From Pseudoalteromonas distincta (GTDB taxonomy: Bacteria > Pseudomonadota > Gammaproteobacteria > Enterobacterales > Alteromonadaceae), in assembly GCF_000814675.1 (NCBI RefSeq), contig NZ_JWIG01000015.1, positions 124,001-188,000 on the forward strand: 64,000 nucleotides of DNA. The letters are read 5' to 3'. Shown one piece after another: positions 1-10,059 of this stretch. The notes below the pieces were generated by a model. The model was not told the origin of the DNA. It was given only the letters and a program-made list of their open reading frames with translations, and did not search any database. The position numbers were made by a program, and so were the translations under genes. The first letter of the stretch is position 1. Every line of letters starts with the position of its first letter.

Positions 1-21
1 GTTTAAAAAGATGTAGCTATT

Positions 22-70
22 TATATCAATTAAGCTTAATTGCCGACTCTAAATTTACTCTGGAGTCGGC
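22..70. other. Hairpins downstream of rapA
   Basis: Two inverted repeats lie just past the rapA stop. CAATTAAGCTTAATTG (27-42) is a perfect palindrome. GCCGACTC (42-49) pairs with GAGTCGGC (63-70) around a 13-nt loop. Neither is followed by a good T-run on the rapA (minus) strand, so this is a 3'-end structure or weak terminator rather than a classical intrinsic terminator. Confidence 0.45.
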
Positions 71-85
71 TCAAAAACTAAATAT

Positions 86-2980
86 TTAGTGTGAAACCAC
101 TATTAAGCGAATTGCATCAAGTTGTAACTGCGTTTTTTCAATATACGTAGTTAGGTCGTTACGTTGCTTATCGTAGAAGGTAATTTCTTCTTGGCGAATA
201 TTCGGATTAATTTGCTTAAGGGCAACAAGTCGCTCTTGCTCTTCACTGAGTGACGTTTGCATTTTAGCAAGTGACGCTGCGCGAATAACTTCAAGTTTTT
301 CTTGTGCCATATCTTTAGCGGTAGTGATCATCGGGTGAACAGCGCTTTGCAATGCACCGGCAAGCTTACTTGCTGTTTGGCGGCCAACGGCTGATAACTG
401 TTGATTAAAGCCTTCAAATGCCACGTTTTCACCTAGGTTATTACCTGCTTTATCGAGCAATATACGAATTGGTGTAGGCGGTAAAAAGCGACCAACTTGT
501 AATACTTTTGGTGCCATTGCTTCTGCAACAAAAATAAGCTCAACAAAAAAGGTACCAGGCGGTAACTTTTTATTTTTAAGTAAAGCCACCGATGCGCTAC
601 CAAAGTCGTCGTCACAAATCATATCCATGGTGCCTTGCACCATAGGGTGATCCCAGCTGATAAAGTGTACATCTTCTTGCGAAAGTGCCGTGTCGCGATC
701 AAAGGTAACCGTCATACCGTCTTCTTTAAGCGATGGGAACGATGCATTTAACATATGCTCCGTTGGCTTTAAGATAATGGTGTTTTCGCCTTTATCTTCT
801 TGGCTTACGCCAAATGTGTCAAACACGTTGATCATGTAGCTTGGCAATTCAAACTGGTTATCGAGTTTTTCGATATCAGTCACAAGCGAGTCGGCAGCAC
901 CTTGACCCGATGAATGTAGTTCTAGTAAACGATCTCGTCCGCTTTCCATTTTTTTACGCAGTACCGCATTTTGTTGTGCTACTTGCTCAAGTAATGGATC
1001 GAGTTCGTCTTCATCGCAGTTATGCGCAGAAATATATTCAAGTAGGTCATCACGGAACTCTTTATAAAGCATTTGCCCCGTTGTTGATGTAGATTCGAAT
1101 GCATCTAGACCTTCGTTATACCAGCGTAGTAATACTTCTTGAGCGGTGTTTTCAAAATATGGCACATGAATATTCACATCTTGCGTTTGACCTATACGGT
1201 CTAGTCGACCAATACGTTGCTCTAGTAAATCTGGGTTCAGTGGTAAATCAAACAACACTAAATGATGCGAGAACTGGAAGTTACGACCTTCTGAGCCAAT
1301 TTCTGAACACAGTAATATTTGTGCATTATCGTACTCGTCTGCAAAAAATGCAGCAGCGCGGTCACGCTCAATAATAGACATACCTTCGTGGAATACCGAC
1401 GCTTTAATTGCTTCACGTTCACGCAGTATTTGCTCAAGGCTGATAGCTGTTTCAGCTTTAGCACATATAAGCAGTACTTTTTCGCGCTTAAGTGTTTTAA
1501 GGGTGTCGATTAACCAATCTACACGTGGATCGAATAGACCCCAGCTTGCGCTTTCGCCTTCAAATTCTTGGAATATTTTTTCAGGAAACAGAGCACGGTG
1601 TGCACTTAGTTCAGGGTTTTGAATACCGCCCATGTTACCAAGAACCGACATAGCCGTTTTATACTGTTTTGGTAATGCCATTGGGTAGGCGTGTAATTTA
1701 CGACTTGGGTAACCATCAATGCCGCTGCGACTATTTCTGAATAATATACGACCTGTGCCGTGGCGATCGAGTAGCATGTTAAGTATTTCTTTACGCGCTG
1801 GTAAATCACCTTGCTGTGCTTTTTCAAGAATATCAGTAATATCGGTTTCTTTTAATAGCTCAATTAGCGTGGCTTTGGCTGCGTCGTCCAGAGCTTGCTC
1901 TTGCAGTAATTGATTCGCAGCTTGCGCTACGTCTTTATAATTTGCTTCTTCTTCTTTAAATACGTCGTAGTCGTAAAAACGATCCGGATCGAGTAATTGT
2001 AAACGCGCAAAGTGACTGCTGTGACCAAGTTGATCAGGCGTTGCTGTAAGCAAAATAAGGCCCGGAATATCTTGGCTAAGCTCTGCCATACGTTGGTACT
2101 CTGAGCTTGGCTTGCCGTTATTGATACTTAGATGATGGGCTTCATCTATTACTAAAAGATCCCAATCAGCAAGCGTTGCTTGTTCAAACCAACGTTTTTT
2201 CTTGGTTAAAAACTCAAGGCTGGTAAGTACTAGTTGCTCTGTATCAAATACGTTTGGAGAATCTGCAAACGCTTCGTCGCAGCGCTCTTCATCAAAAATA
2301 GAAAAGCGTAAGTTAAAGCGGCGTAGCATTTCTACTAACCATTGGTGCTGTAAGTTTTCAGGCACCACAATAAGTACGCGACTCGCACGGCCACTAATAA
2401 TTTGTTGATGTAGTATCATGCCCGCTTCAATTGTTTTACCAAGGCCTACTTCATCTGATAAAAGTACGCGTGGTGCAAAACGTTTACCCACTTCTTGGGC
2501 AATATAAAGCTGGTGTGGAATAAGATTAGCACGCTGACCAATTAAGCCTTTAATAGGCGATTGCTCACGTTCAAATTTATGTAACCACGTTTGGTAGCGA
2601 AGTGTGTAGCGATCAAAACGATCGACTTGGCCTGCAAATAAACGATCTTGTGGTTTATTAAACTTAATAAAATGATCTAAAAAGGTTTCTTTAAGTTTAG
2701 CCGTTTCGCCATTATCAACACGGGTGCCGTGATAACAGAGTAACTCGCCTTGTACTTCAATAGACTCTACTTCTAATTCCCATTCTTCAACGCTTTTGAT
2801 CACATCGCCAGGATTAAATGCCACACGGGTAACAGGTGCCTCTGCACTAGAATAAACACGGTTTTCACCACTGGCAGGAAATAATATGCTGACCTGACGG
2901 CCTTCAATGGCAACAACGGTGCCTAATCCTAAATCTGACTCTGTATCACTGATCCAACGCTGACCTAAGGAAAAATTCAT
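86..2980 (-). CDS. rapA: RNA polymerase-associated ATPase RapA (HepA)
   Basis: SWI2/SNF2-family ATPase that binds RNA polymerase and helps recycle it after transcription, by analogy with the E. coli protein. The product is 964 residues (E. coli RapA is about 968). It has an N-terminal Tudor-like region, a Walker A motif DEVGLGKT near residues 176-183, a DEAH box near 279-282, a C-terminal helicase half with the arginine-finger region (EQRIGRLDRIGQ), and the long RapA-specific C-terminus. The start ATG at 2980 gives MNFSLGQRWISD, the usual family N-terminus. It is transcribed alone, divergently from the PhoH-like gene. Family assignment is certain. Confidence 0.97.
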   Translation of the reverse strand: MNFSLGQRWISDTESDLGLGTVVAIEGRQVSILFPASGENRVYSSAEAPVTRVAFNPGDVIKSVEEWELEVESIEVQGELLCYHGTRVDNGETAKLKETFLDHFIKFNKPQDRLFAGQVDRFDRYTLRYQTWLHKFEREQSPIKGLIGQRANLIPHQLYIAQEVGKRFAPRVLLSDEVGLGKTIEAGMILHQQIISGRASRVLIVVPENLQHQWLVEMLRRFNLRFSIFDEERCDEAFADSPNVFDTEQLVLTSLEFLTKKKRWFEQATLADWDLLVIDEAHHLSINNGKPSSEYQRMAELSQDIPGLILLTATPDQLGHSSHFARLQLLDPDRFYDYDVFKEEEANYKDVAQAANQLLQEQALDDAAKATLIELLKETDITDILEKAQQGDLPARKEILNMLLDRHGTGRILFRNSRSGIDGYPSRKLHAYPMALPKQYKTAMSVLGNMGGIQNPELSAHRALFPEKIFQEFEGESASWGLFDPRVDWLIDTLKTLKREKVLLICAKAETAISLEQILREREAIKASVFHEGMSIIERDRAAAFFADEYDNAQILLCSEIGSEGRNFQFSHHLVLFDLPLNPDLLEQRIGRLDRIGQTQDVNIHVPYFENTAQEVLLRWYNEGLDAFESTSTTGQMLYKEFRDDLLEYISAHNCDEDELDPLLEQVAQQNAVLRKKMESGRDRLLELHSSGQGAADSLVTDIEKLDNQFELPSYMINVFDTFGVSQEDKGENTIILKPTEHMLNASFPSLKEDGMTVTFDRDTALSQEDVHFISWDHPMVQGTMDMICDDDFGSASVALLKNKKLPPGTFFVELIFVAEAMAPKVLQVGRFLPPTPIRILLDKAGNNLGENVAFEGFNQQLSAVGRQTASKLAGALQSAVHPMITTAKDMAQEKLEVIRAASLAKMQTSLSEEQERLVALKQINPNIRQEEITFYDKQRNDLTTYIEKTQLQLDAIRLIVVSH

Positions 2981-3285
2981 GTATGTCTCGTCTATGATGA
3001 AAAAGGCGGCTATGTTACCTGTAAGCTAACACCACTGCAAGGCGCTATTTGGCTCACTTTTAATTAATTTTGTAAGTGTTAATTATTACTATTAAAACAG
3101 CTTGTTTATGACTCTTTTTTAGGTAAATCAAAACTAATTACAGTTTGTAATAAAACGGACTTTTATGACAAATAGACTAAACTTACATTATGCCTTAGCA
3201 ATTAAGTATTGCAGGTTTAAGTTTTGCCCGTTTTACTTAGTTATTTTGGTATAGCATAAAAATCATAAAACGTAAGGAAAGTGCT
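2981..3285. promoter_or_regulatory. Divergent rapA / phoH-like intergenic region
   Basis: A 305-bp AT-rich gap separates two divergent start codons, so it must hold promoters for both genes. I see no convincing -35/-10 pair, no strong inverted repeat and no credible small ORF. An AAGGAAAG Shine-Dalgarno sits just before the ATG at 3286. Confidence 0.4.
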
Positions 3286-4683
3286 ATGGAAAAAGCTTCG
3301 AACCTTGAAAGTAAAATGTATGTGCTAGATACCAACGTACTACTTCACGAACCACTCGCTTATTTGTCTTTTCAAGAGCATGACGTTGTAATTCCGATGA
3401 CGGTGCTTGAAGAACTTGACCATATAAAAGACAGAAAACACGACGTAAGCCGTGATGCGCGCGTCGCTATTCGTGGATTAGATGAAGTTCTTAAAAATGC
3501 AACGCCTGAACAAATGCTACAAGGCGTGGCGCTGCCGAGTAACAAAAAGGCAAAAGCGAGCTCTGCCGGTACCCTCATTATTGTAAACGACCATTTATTT
3601 GCCGACTCCATTTCTGGTTTGCCTGGTAACGAAAACGACCATCGTATTATTAATTGCGCCGTGTACTTACAAAAGCAGCACAGTGATTCAAAAGTAATAC
3701 TTGTTACAAAAGACATAAACATGCGTTTAAAAGCCAAAGGCGCCGGGCTTAAATATGTTGAGGATTACCGCACCGATCAACTTATTGACGATATAAGCCT
3801 ACTCACTAGTGGTTATAAAAAAATTGAAGGGGATTTTTGGGATCATGTAGGGGAGTGTAATACGCAGCAGCACGGGCGCGATACGTTTCATCATGTGCCT
3901 AAAAACTTAGTACCTGATGTATTTTGTAATGAATATTTACTTGATGGAGGGGAGCAGTTTGCGGCGCGCGTTAAATCGTACGATGACGAGCACATAACGC
4001 TTAAAGATATTGGTATTGAGCGTTTAATGCATCAACAAGCATGGGGCGTTAAGCCCAAAAATATTTATCAGGGAATGGCGCTCGATGCGCTGCTAGATAC
4101 AAGTATTGAGCTTGTTATTTTAACAGGACCAGCAGGGTGCGGTAAAACCTTGTTAGCACTTGCCAGCGCTCTTGAAATGGTCATCGAAAAAGGTATTTAC
4201 GATAAAGTAATAGTTACCCGTAATACGCCAGAAATAGCAGAGTCTATTGGGTTTTTACCAGGCACGGAGGAGGAAAAAATGGCGCCATGGCTTGCAGCTA
4301 TCACTGATACGCTGGAGGTATTGCACAAAGGCGACGAAAATCCGATATCAAGCCGAAACTACATTATGGAGAAGGCTAATGTACAGTTTAAATCGGTTAA
4401 CTTTATGCGCGGGCGTAGCATTCAAAATGCGGTGGTAATTTTAGATGAGAGCCAAAATTTAACGGCATCTCAGCTTAAGACGATTATTACTCGCTGCGGC
4501 GAAGGTACTAAATTAATTTGTACAGGTAACTTGGCGCAAATTGATAGTAACTATTTAACGCCAGTAACATCGGGCTTGACGTACATAGTAGAGCGCTTTA
4601 AAAACTTTGAAGGCAGCGCAACAATAAACCTCAACGGTGTTGTGCGTAGTCGCTTAGCGTCATTTGCAGAAGAAAATTTATAA
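3286..4683 (+). CDS. PIN domain-PhoH family ATPase
   Basis: Fusion of an N-terminal PIN ribonuclease domain with a C-terminal PhoH-type P-loop ATPase (PhoH2/YlaK architecture), 465 residues. The PIN domain opens with VLDTNVLLHEP (Asp15 is the expected first metal ligand) and continues with further acidic residues up to about residue 160. The ATPase has Walker A GPAGCGKT near 281-288 and a Walker B-like VVILDESQN. PhoH2 proteins of other bacteria have been reported to unwind and cleave RNA; that activity here is inferred. The start is set by AAGGAAAG just upstream. It stands alone, with rapA divergent and a histidine kinase 51 bp downstream. Confidence 0.93.
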   Translation: MEKASNLESKMYVLDTNVLLHEPLAYLSFQEHDVVIPMTVLEELDHIKDRKHDVSRDARVAIRGLDEVLKNATPEQMLQGVALPSNKKAKASSAGTLIIVNDHLFADSISGLPGNENDHRIINCAVYLQKQHSDSKVILVTKDINMRLKAKGAGLKYVEDYRTDQLIDDISLLTSGYKKIEGDFWDHVGECNTQQHGRDTFHHVPKNLVPDVFCNEYLLDGGEQFAARVKSYDDEHITLKDIGIERLMHQQAWGVKPKNIYQGMALDALLDTSIELVILTGPAGCGKTLLALASALEMVIEKGIYDKVIVTRNTPEIAESIGFLPGTEEEKMAPWLAAITDTLEVLHKGDENPISSRNYIMEKANVQFKSVNFMRGRSIQNAVVILDESQNLTASQLKTIITRCGEGTKLICTGNLAQIDSNYLTPVTSGLTYIVERFKNFEGSATINLNGVVRSRLASFAEENL

Positions 4684-4698
4684 CTTGCGCTTAACAAA

Positions 4699-4734
4699 TT
4701 GGCTCGATAGTCTATCGATTGATTTTCGAGCCAA
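4699..4734 (+). promoter_or_regulatory. Hairpin abutting the kinase start codon
   Basis: TTGGCTCGA (4699-4707) and TCGAGCCAA (4726-4734) form a perfect 9-bp inverted repeat ending at the base before the ATG at 4735; an inner ATAG/CTAT could extend it. There is no T-run after the stem, so it does not look like a terminator for the upstream gene. On mRNA it would occupy the ribosome-binding region of the kinase gene. Its function is inferred. Confidence 0.45.
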
Positions 4735-7700
4735 ATGGCAGGCAGTACATTGAATTTTTTACCTCTGAAGCATTATTATCGTTCATTATTTATTGCGCTG
4801 TTAGTGCCATTGATTGTCGCTTTTTTACTGTGCTTGCACTTATATAATATAAAGCTTGAGCGGACGGTTGAAAAACGCCAAGCTGACTTTACAAATGTTT
4901 CAGCACAGGTTACTCACGGGATGGACTCGGTGAGTAATCTACTTACCACCATGTTTAACTTATACGAGCAAGCGACTTATCCCAAAATAAACCAAGATTT
5001 GCTCGAAGGCATAAATCAATATGATGGTTACTATTATCGTCATTTTATTGATCAAAGTACTGAAATAGTGGGTAAAGGTGAGTTTGCGTTATCTGCTAAG
5101 GCATTAATGCAGTGGCAGCAGGCTATTACATTAGGGCCTTCGTTTAATACAACGCTTGCGTTAATGCAGTCGTTATCTGCTGTAGCGTATGTTGATGATA
5201 ATGGTTTTGCTTATGTAAGCAGGCACAACAAAAGCCAAAGTTTAATGCTTACTGAAATTCTAAATGGAAAATTTAAGCCAAAATTTGCGCAAAACAAACT
5301 TACTTCAAGTCCTATTGTTAAAGTGAATGACAATTCGTATTTTGCTATTGGTCGACAACGAAGCACAGGCTCTGCCGATTACATTATTTTAATTTATGAT
5401 GTTCAAGCAATTTCTGGATGGTTAAAAAAGGTGTCACCGAACAGTGGTGAATACGTTTTTATGAACCAATCGCATCAAATTATCGCCAGCTCTAAACAGA
5501 TAATAGAGCAAGCGACTGCGTTAAAAAATTATTGGCCAGGCTTGGCCAATCATCAGAGTCAAAAAACAGTATTAACTAGTGATAGTAATTATTTTATGCA
5601 GCCTATGGATGAGTTACCTATTCACGCAGCATTTTACGAGCACAAACCCCAATTAATAAGCTCAATTAAGTATGAGATATTACTAGAGTTTACTTTTTTA
5701 ACGCTATTTTTAAGTATTATGTTTGGCGTGTTTTTTTGGTTAAGTCAGCGCATTTTTATAAAGCCGATGACTCATTTAATGTCATACCTTGAGAGTAACG
5801 GTACACAACAAGAAGAGCAGCTAAATTACAAAGTTCCACTGAGCTGGCAACCTTGGTTTTCTAAAGTGAAGCGGGTATTTACTAAAAATAAACAGTTAGT
5901 TGATTCATTACAAAGTGCAAATAAAGCTCTGGACGACCAAGTTCAGCTGCAATCAGAAAAACTAAGCCGCAGTTACGAAGCAAAAGAGCGCCACTTAGCT
6001 TTACTCAACACTATGCTAAACAGTGTGCCAGACCTTATTTACTTTAAAAATATTGATGGTTCATTCTTAGGATGCAATAAAGCATTTGAGGCGTATATCG
6101 GTAAAGATCAAACTGCATTAGTTGGTAAATATGTAGATGATTTAGGTGACAATGATCAGCAAATAAATGCGCTTGAAAAACAAGTATTACAAAACAGAAA
6201 TAGTGTTGAACAGCGAATAGAAACTGATACAAAATCGTATCAACTTACTATTGCTCCTTTTTATAACGAGCACCAACACCTGTTAGGAACCATGGGTATT
6301 GGCCGCGATATTACCGAGCAGCAACAAACATTATTGGCCTTAAAATCATCTGAATCTAAATTTAGAAGTGCCATTGAATTTGCGGCTAACTGCGTGGTTT
6401 TACTCTCGCTTGAGCACACAATATTACAAGTTAATAAAGCAGCAAGAAAGCAGTTTTCTGATCAGCCAGTACTAGTTGGGGAGCAGTTGAAAGCATTATT
6501 TGATGACTCCCAATGGCAGCAAATAAAAAGCACTTTAGCGCAATTACTCGATGACAAAAAACGCGTTTACCATTTAACGCTTGCTCAAGGGGGCTTAACA
6601 AGCTGGTTGCAACTAAGTGTATCGCTTGTCTGGGATGAAAACCGCGACCCCGCTTATTATGTTATACACATTCAGGATGTGAGTGCCTTAACTAAATCAA
6701 AACTAGATGCCGAACGAGCAACCCTAGCTAAAAGCCGCTTTATAGCCAATTTAAGTCATGAAATACGTACCCCTTTGAACGCTGTTTTAGGGTTGCTTGA
6801 TATGTTAATTGAGCAGGGCTTAACGCAAAAGCAATTACAACAAACAGATCAAGCTAAGCATGCAGCACAAAGCTTGTTATTAATGCTTAATAGAATGCTT
6901 GATTTTGCACGTATTGAAGGTTCGCAAACCGATTTAAAACAAGCGTCTTTTAGCATGGTTGAGCTGGTAGATATTTGTGAAAGCTTAACGGCTCCATTGT
7001 GCGAAGGAAAAGGTATTGAATTTTTTATTGATATTGACCCGCTAATAGCACCTGATTTGATATGCGACAGTATACGTTTGCAGCAAATATTAGGTAACTT
7101 ATTAACTAATGCCGTTAAGTTTACAAAAACAGGTTCCATTACTTTAAAAATGGAACTTATTGAAAGCGATAGCCTAGAGCAACAGCATATTTGCTTTAAA
7201 GTAATTGATACTGGCATGGGTATAGATGAAGCCGATCAAAGTCGCTTATTCGATGCTTTTACTCAAGGTGATGAATCTTCAACCCGCATACACCAAGGGG
7301 TTGGGCTAGGTTTAGCTATTGTTAAACATGCAGTATCGTTAATGGGTGGGGAGATTGCTTTAAAGAGTAAAAAAGGCCACGGCAGCGAATTTTATTTCAG
7401 TATTAGCTTTTTAGTTGATACCACTAAAAACACAGTGTTACCGACTAATACATTGGCTATTTTATCTGATCAAAGTAAAGAGCTTAAGCAGGTGACAAAT
7501 GCATATAACGAACTTGCTAATATTAATTTAGATGAAGTACTAAAATACCCAATTAAGCTCTCTAATACTCAAAAAATAATAATTGATGCAGCTGACTTAC
7601 CTGCACTTTTAAATGTTGAAGCGATTAATGATTCGTTATCAGCTAAAGAAACATCGGTAATTATTATTAATCATCAGCACACACTTAATTTACCGACAAG

Positions 7701-8544
7701 CGAGCACTTAGCTGCGCATCACGTTAAAGCATCGGCATTAGGGCAAAGGCTATTTAGTTTGAACTCTCAGCAAAAGCCTATAGTTAATACAAGTGCCGCA
7801 GTACACAGTGCAACTGAAAGTAAAGCTGATATATCGGGTCTACTTGTATTAGCAATTGATGATAATCAGCTTAACCTAGAAATAATTAGCAGTGTTCTTC
7901 GCCAAGCAAACGTAAATGTTGTCACGGCTTTAAGCGCATCAATTGGTATGGAATTATTGCAAGTTTTAAAGCCTGACTTAATATTGATGGATGTGCAAAT
8001 GCCGAAAATCGATGGCTGTCAAGCAACCGCTTTGATTCGTCAACAGTTTGACGCAAAGCAACTGCCTATTTTTGCTTTAACGGCTCATTGTGAACCTGCT
8101 GATGTAGAACGTTCTTTAAAGTGCGGCATGAATAAACATTTAACTAAACCGGTTGTTGCTAAAGTACTTATTGATGCAATTGCTGATTTAAACTTAGTTA
8201 AACCAAGCTTTTTTGAAAAATCATTTGCTTTAACGCAGTTTAGTATGGATGAAAAACTACTTAATACGATGATTGATAAATTTGCTAGCTTGTGTGAAAC
8301 CCAGCTATCGCAACTAGAAGAAACAACCAATAAGGATGATTTGGTACGTTTAGTGCATAGTATCAAGGGTGTAGCTGGTAATTTAGGTTTTAGACGATTA
8401 TCACATTGTGCTTTATTGTGTGAAAGAACGCTTAAAACAACTAATAAGCCTATTGAAATAACACTACAAGAGCTTATCATACAGCTAGAACAGGTAATTG
8501 TTTTTATAAAAGGGCTAGGGGTTAGGGATGTCGAAAAGAGCTAA
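4735..8544 (+). CDS. Hybrid sensor histidine kinase (PAS-HisKA-HATPase-REC-HPt)
   Basis: Inner-membrane hybrid kinase of 1269 residues. It has TM1 at about 18-37, a periplasmic sensor region to about 318, TM2 at about 320-340, a coiled coil, a PAS domain at about 420-540 and a second PAS-like region at about 545-660. HisKA carries SHEIRTPLN with phospho-acceptor His675. HATPase boxes are N (NLLTNAVKF, about 788), DTGMGI (about 825) and GVGLGLAIV (about 855). A receiver has LMDVQMP with Asp1086 and Lys1138. A C-terminal HPt has HSIKGVAGNLG with His1208. All phosphorelay residues are intact. The last 17 nt overlap the next gene, a REC-GGDEF protein, which is its probable partner. The ligand is unknown. 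ATG 4735 has a weak RBS and is preceded by a hairpin; TTG 4750 is an alternative start. Confidence 0.93.
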   Translation: MAGSTLNFLPLKHYYRSLFIALLVPLIVAFLLCLHLYNIKLERTVEKRQADFTNVSAQVTHGMDSVSNLLTTMFNLYEQATYPKINQDLLEGINQYDGYYYRHFIDQSTEIVGKGEFALSAKALMQWQQAITLGPSFNTTLALMQSLSAVAYVDDNGFAYVSRHNKSQSLMLTEILNGKFKPKFAQNKLTSSPIVKVNDNSYFAIGRQRSTGSADYIILIYDVQAISGWLKKVSPNSGEYVFMNQSHQIIASSKQIIEQATALKNYWPGLANHQSQKTVLTSDSNYFMQPMDELPIHAAFYEHKPQLISSIKYEILLEFTFLTLFLSIMFGVFFWLSQRIFIKPMTHLMSYLESNGTQQEEQLNYKVPLSWQPWFSKVKRVFTKNKQLVDSLQSANKALDDQVQLQSEKLSRSYEAKERHLALLNTMLNSVPDLIYFKNIDGSFLGCNKAFEAYIGKDQTALVGKYVDDLGDNDQQINALEKQVLQNRNSVEQRIETDTKSYQLTIAPFYNEHQHLLGTMGIGRDITEQQQTLLALKSSESKFRSAIEFAANCVVLLSLEHTILQVNKAARKQFSDQPVLVGEQLKALFDDSQWQQIKSTLAQLLDDKKRVYHLTLAQGGLTSWLQLSVSLVWDENRDPAYYVIHIQDVSALTKSKLDAERATLAKSRFIANLSHEIRTPLNAVLGLLDMLIEQGLTQKQLQQTDQAKHAAQSLLLMLNRMLDFARIEGSQTDLKQASFSMVELVDICESLTAPLCEGKGIEFFIDIDPLIAPDLICDSIRLQQILGNLLTNAVKFTKTGSITLKMELIESDSLEQQHICFKVIDTGMGIDEADQSRLFDAFTQGDESSTRIHQGVGLGLAIVKHAVSLMGGEIALKSKKGHGSEFYFSISFLVDTTKNTVLPTNTLAILSDQSKELKQVTNAYNELANINLDEVLKYPIKLSNTQKIIIDAADLPALLNVEAINDSLSAKETSVIIINHQHTLNLPTSEHLAAHHVKASALGQRLFSLNSQQKPIVNTSAAVHSATESKADISGLLVLAIDDNQLNLEIISSVLRQANVNVVTALSASIGMELLQVLKPDLILMDVQMPKIDGCQATALIRQQFDAKQLPIFALTAHCEPADVERSLKCGMNKHLTKPVVAKVLIDAIADLNLVKPSFFEKSFALTQFSMDEKLLNTMIDKFASLCETQLSQLEETTNKDDLVRLVHSIKGVAGNLGFRRLSHCALLCERTLKTTNKPIEITLQELIIQLEQVIVFIKGLGVRDVEKS

Positions 8545-9427
8545 AGTACTTATTGTGGATGATGATCCAATCAACAGATTAGTACTTGAAAAAACACTTA
8601 AAGCAGAACACGACGTGTTCTTAGTTGAAAGTGGTGAAAAAGCACTGACCTTTGTAAAAACAGCGCAAGTTGATTTAATAATCCTTGATGTAATTATGCC
8701 TGGAATTGACGGCTATCAAGTACTTGTGGAGCTTAAAGAAAACCCAATAACTCAGTCTATTCCTATTATATTTATATCAGCCAATCGTAGCCATGATGAT
8801 GAAGCAAAGGGCTTAGAGCTCGGTGCAATGGACTACATAACCAAGCCATTTAGTCCTTCTATTGTTCGCGTTAGAGTGCGCAACCAACTCCTCATAAAGC
8901 AAAAAAATGATTTGCTAGAAATGCTAGCTTCGATAGATGGCTTAACTGAAATACCAAATAGACGCTACCTTGATGAAAACTTATCTCGAGAATGGCGCCG
9001 CAGCAAGCGAAGTGGAACACCGCTATCGGTGTTACTAATGGATATAGACCACTTTAAACGTTACAACGATTGCTACGGACACCGTGCTGGCGATGAGTGT
9101 TTAAAGAATGTTGCGCAAGCACTTGCGGCTCAATGTGAACGTGGCAGTGACTTTATTGCTCGTTATGGCGGAGAAGAATTTGCTGCTGTGCTACCAGGAA
9201 TTGATAGGCATGAAGCAATGGAGTTTGCTAATAAATTACGCAATGCTGTAAATGCTTTGAATATAGAACACAAAGCTTCATTAAATGCAGACCACATCAC
9301 TATAAGTATAGGTATTGCCACTACACAAAGTGGTAAAGTGTATGCTGAGCAAGCATTATTAGAAGAGGCCGATTTAGGCTTATATGCCGCTAAAGATGCA
9401 GGGCGAGATAGAATAGTCGCACGCTAA
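8528..9427 (+). CDS. Response regulator diguanylate cyclase (REC-GGDEF)
   Basis: PleD/WspR-like response regulator of 299 residues, predicted to make c-di-GMP from two GTP when phosphorylated. The receiver (1-120) has the acidic DDD triad at 11-13, phospho-acceptor Asp54 in LDVIMPG and Lys106 in TKPF. The GGDEF domain has an intact metal site (MDIDHFK), the active loop GGEEF at 214-218 and an allosteric I-site RGSD (205-208) exactly five residues upstream, so product inhibition is expected. The start lies 17 nt inside the kinase gene, suggesting translational coupling and a cognate pair. A bidirectional terminator follows. Confidence 0.95.
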   Translation: MSKRAKVLIVDDDPINRLVLEKTLKAEHDVFLVESGEKALTFVKTAQVDLIILDVIMPGIDGYQVLVELKENPITQSIPIIFISANRSHDDEAKGLELGAMDYITKPFSPSIVRVRVRNQLLIKQKNDLLEMLASIDGLTEIPNRRYLDENLSREWRRSKRSGTPLSVLLMDIDHFKRYNDCYGHRAGDECLKNVAQALAAQCERGSDFIARYGGEEFAAVLPGIDRHEAMEFANKLRNAVNALNIEHKASLNADHITISIGIATTQSGKVYAEQALLEEADLGLYAAKDAGRDRIVAR

Positions 9428-9440
9428 AAACTTAATATAC

Positions 9441-9472
9441 AAAAACGCCAATATTTATATATTGGCGTTTTT
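9441..9472. terminator. Bidirectional intrinsic terminator
   Basis: AAAAACGCCAATAT pairs perfectly with ATATTGGCGTTTTT around a 4-nt loop, with A- and T-runs on both sides. It lies between the convergent diguanylate cyclase and DUF3192 genes and can serve both. Confidence 0.92.
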
Positions 9473-9493
9473 GTATCAAACATTTTTTATTGG

Positions 9494-9874
9494 TTACTGC
9501 GTGATCATACCTAAAGCGGTGTCACCAATGCCCACTAACTTATCATTTTTAAATACAAGTGGCGTACATTCATCTTTTGTTGTTTTTGAATCTGAATGCT
9601 TGCTATGCGTTACATAAAAAAGTACTTGGTATACATCATCATCTTTTTTTAATAGCTCAGTGAAATTAGGCGTTTTTAATTGCGTTAAAACAGACTGATA
9701 GCTGCTATCCATTTTTAGCTCTGATATAACTTCACGATTATTTTTATGCTGTGCTTGCCAGCTTGATGAGTTTTTCCCTGCCCAATGAGTCTCAGCTTCG
9801 CCATCTGACACGGCAATAACACAGCCTGTTAAAAATGGAGCGATTAAAGCGGCTGCTAAAAGTGATTTTTTCAT
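9494..9874 (-). CDS. DUF3192 family lipoprotein
   Basis: Small secreted protein of 126 residues with a lipoprotein signal peptide: a positively charged start (MKKS), a hydrophobic core and the lipobox LTGC at residues 15-18, so the mature protein should begin with a lipidated Cys18. The C-terminal part (SYQSVLTQLKTPNFTE, YQVLFYVTHS) matches my memory of DUF3192, whose function is unknown. The fold resembles SmpA/OmlA-like small lipoproteins in length and arrangement, but that is only a guess. AAGG lies 8 nt before the ATG. It is monocistronic and ends at a shared terminator. Confidence 0.78.
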   Translation of the reverse strand: MKKSLLAAALIAPFLTGCVIAVSDGEAETHWAGKNSSSWQAQHKNNREVISELKMDSSYQSVLTQLKTPNFTELLKKDDDVYQVLFYVTHSKHSDSKTTKDECTPLVFKNDKLVGIGDTALGMITQ

Positions 9875-10059
9875 TTTTATTTACCTTAATAAGATTTTTA
9901 ATTGGTTATTAACTGTATTAAAGCAAAGAGTAGACCATATTTATAAACTGTTATTAATCAGTTTGTTAAGTGAGTTAAGCTGTTTTTATCTAATAAAATA
10001 TTAAATATATTAGTAAAAACAGCCATTTTTTAGCTTATTTGATTACTACAATAAAATGA

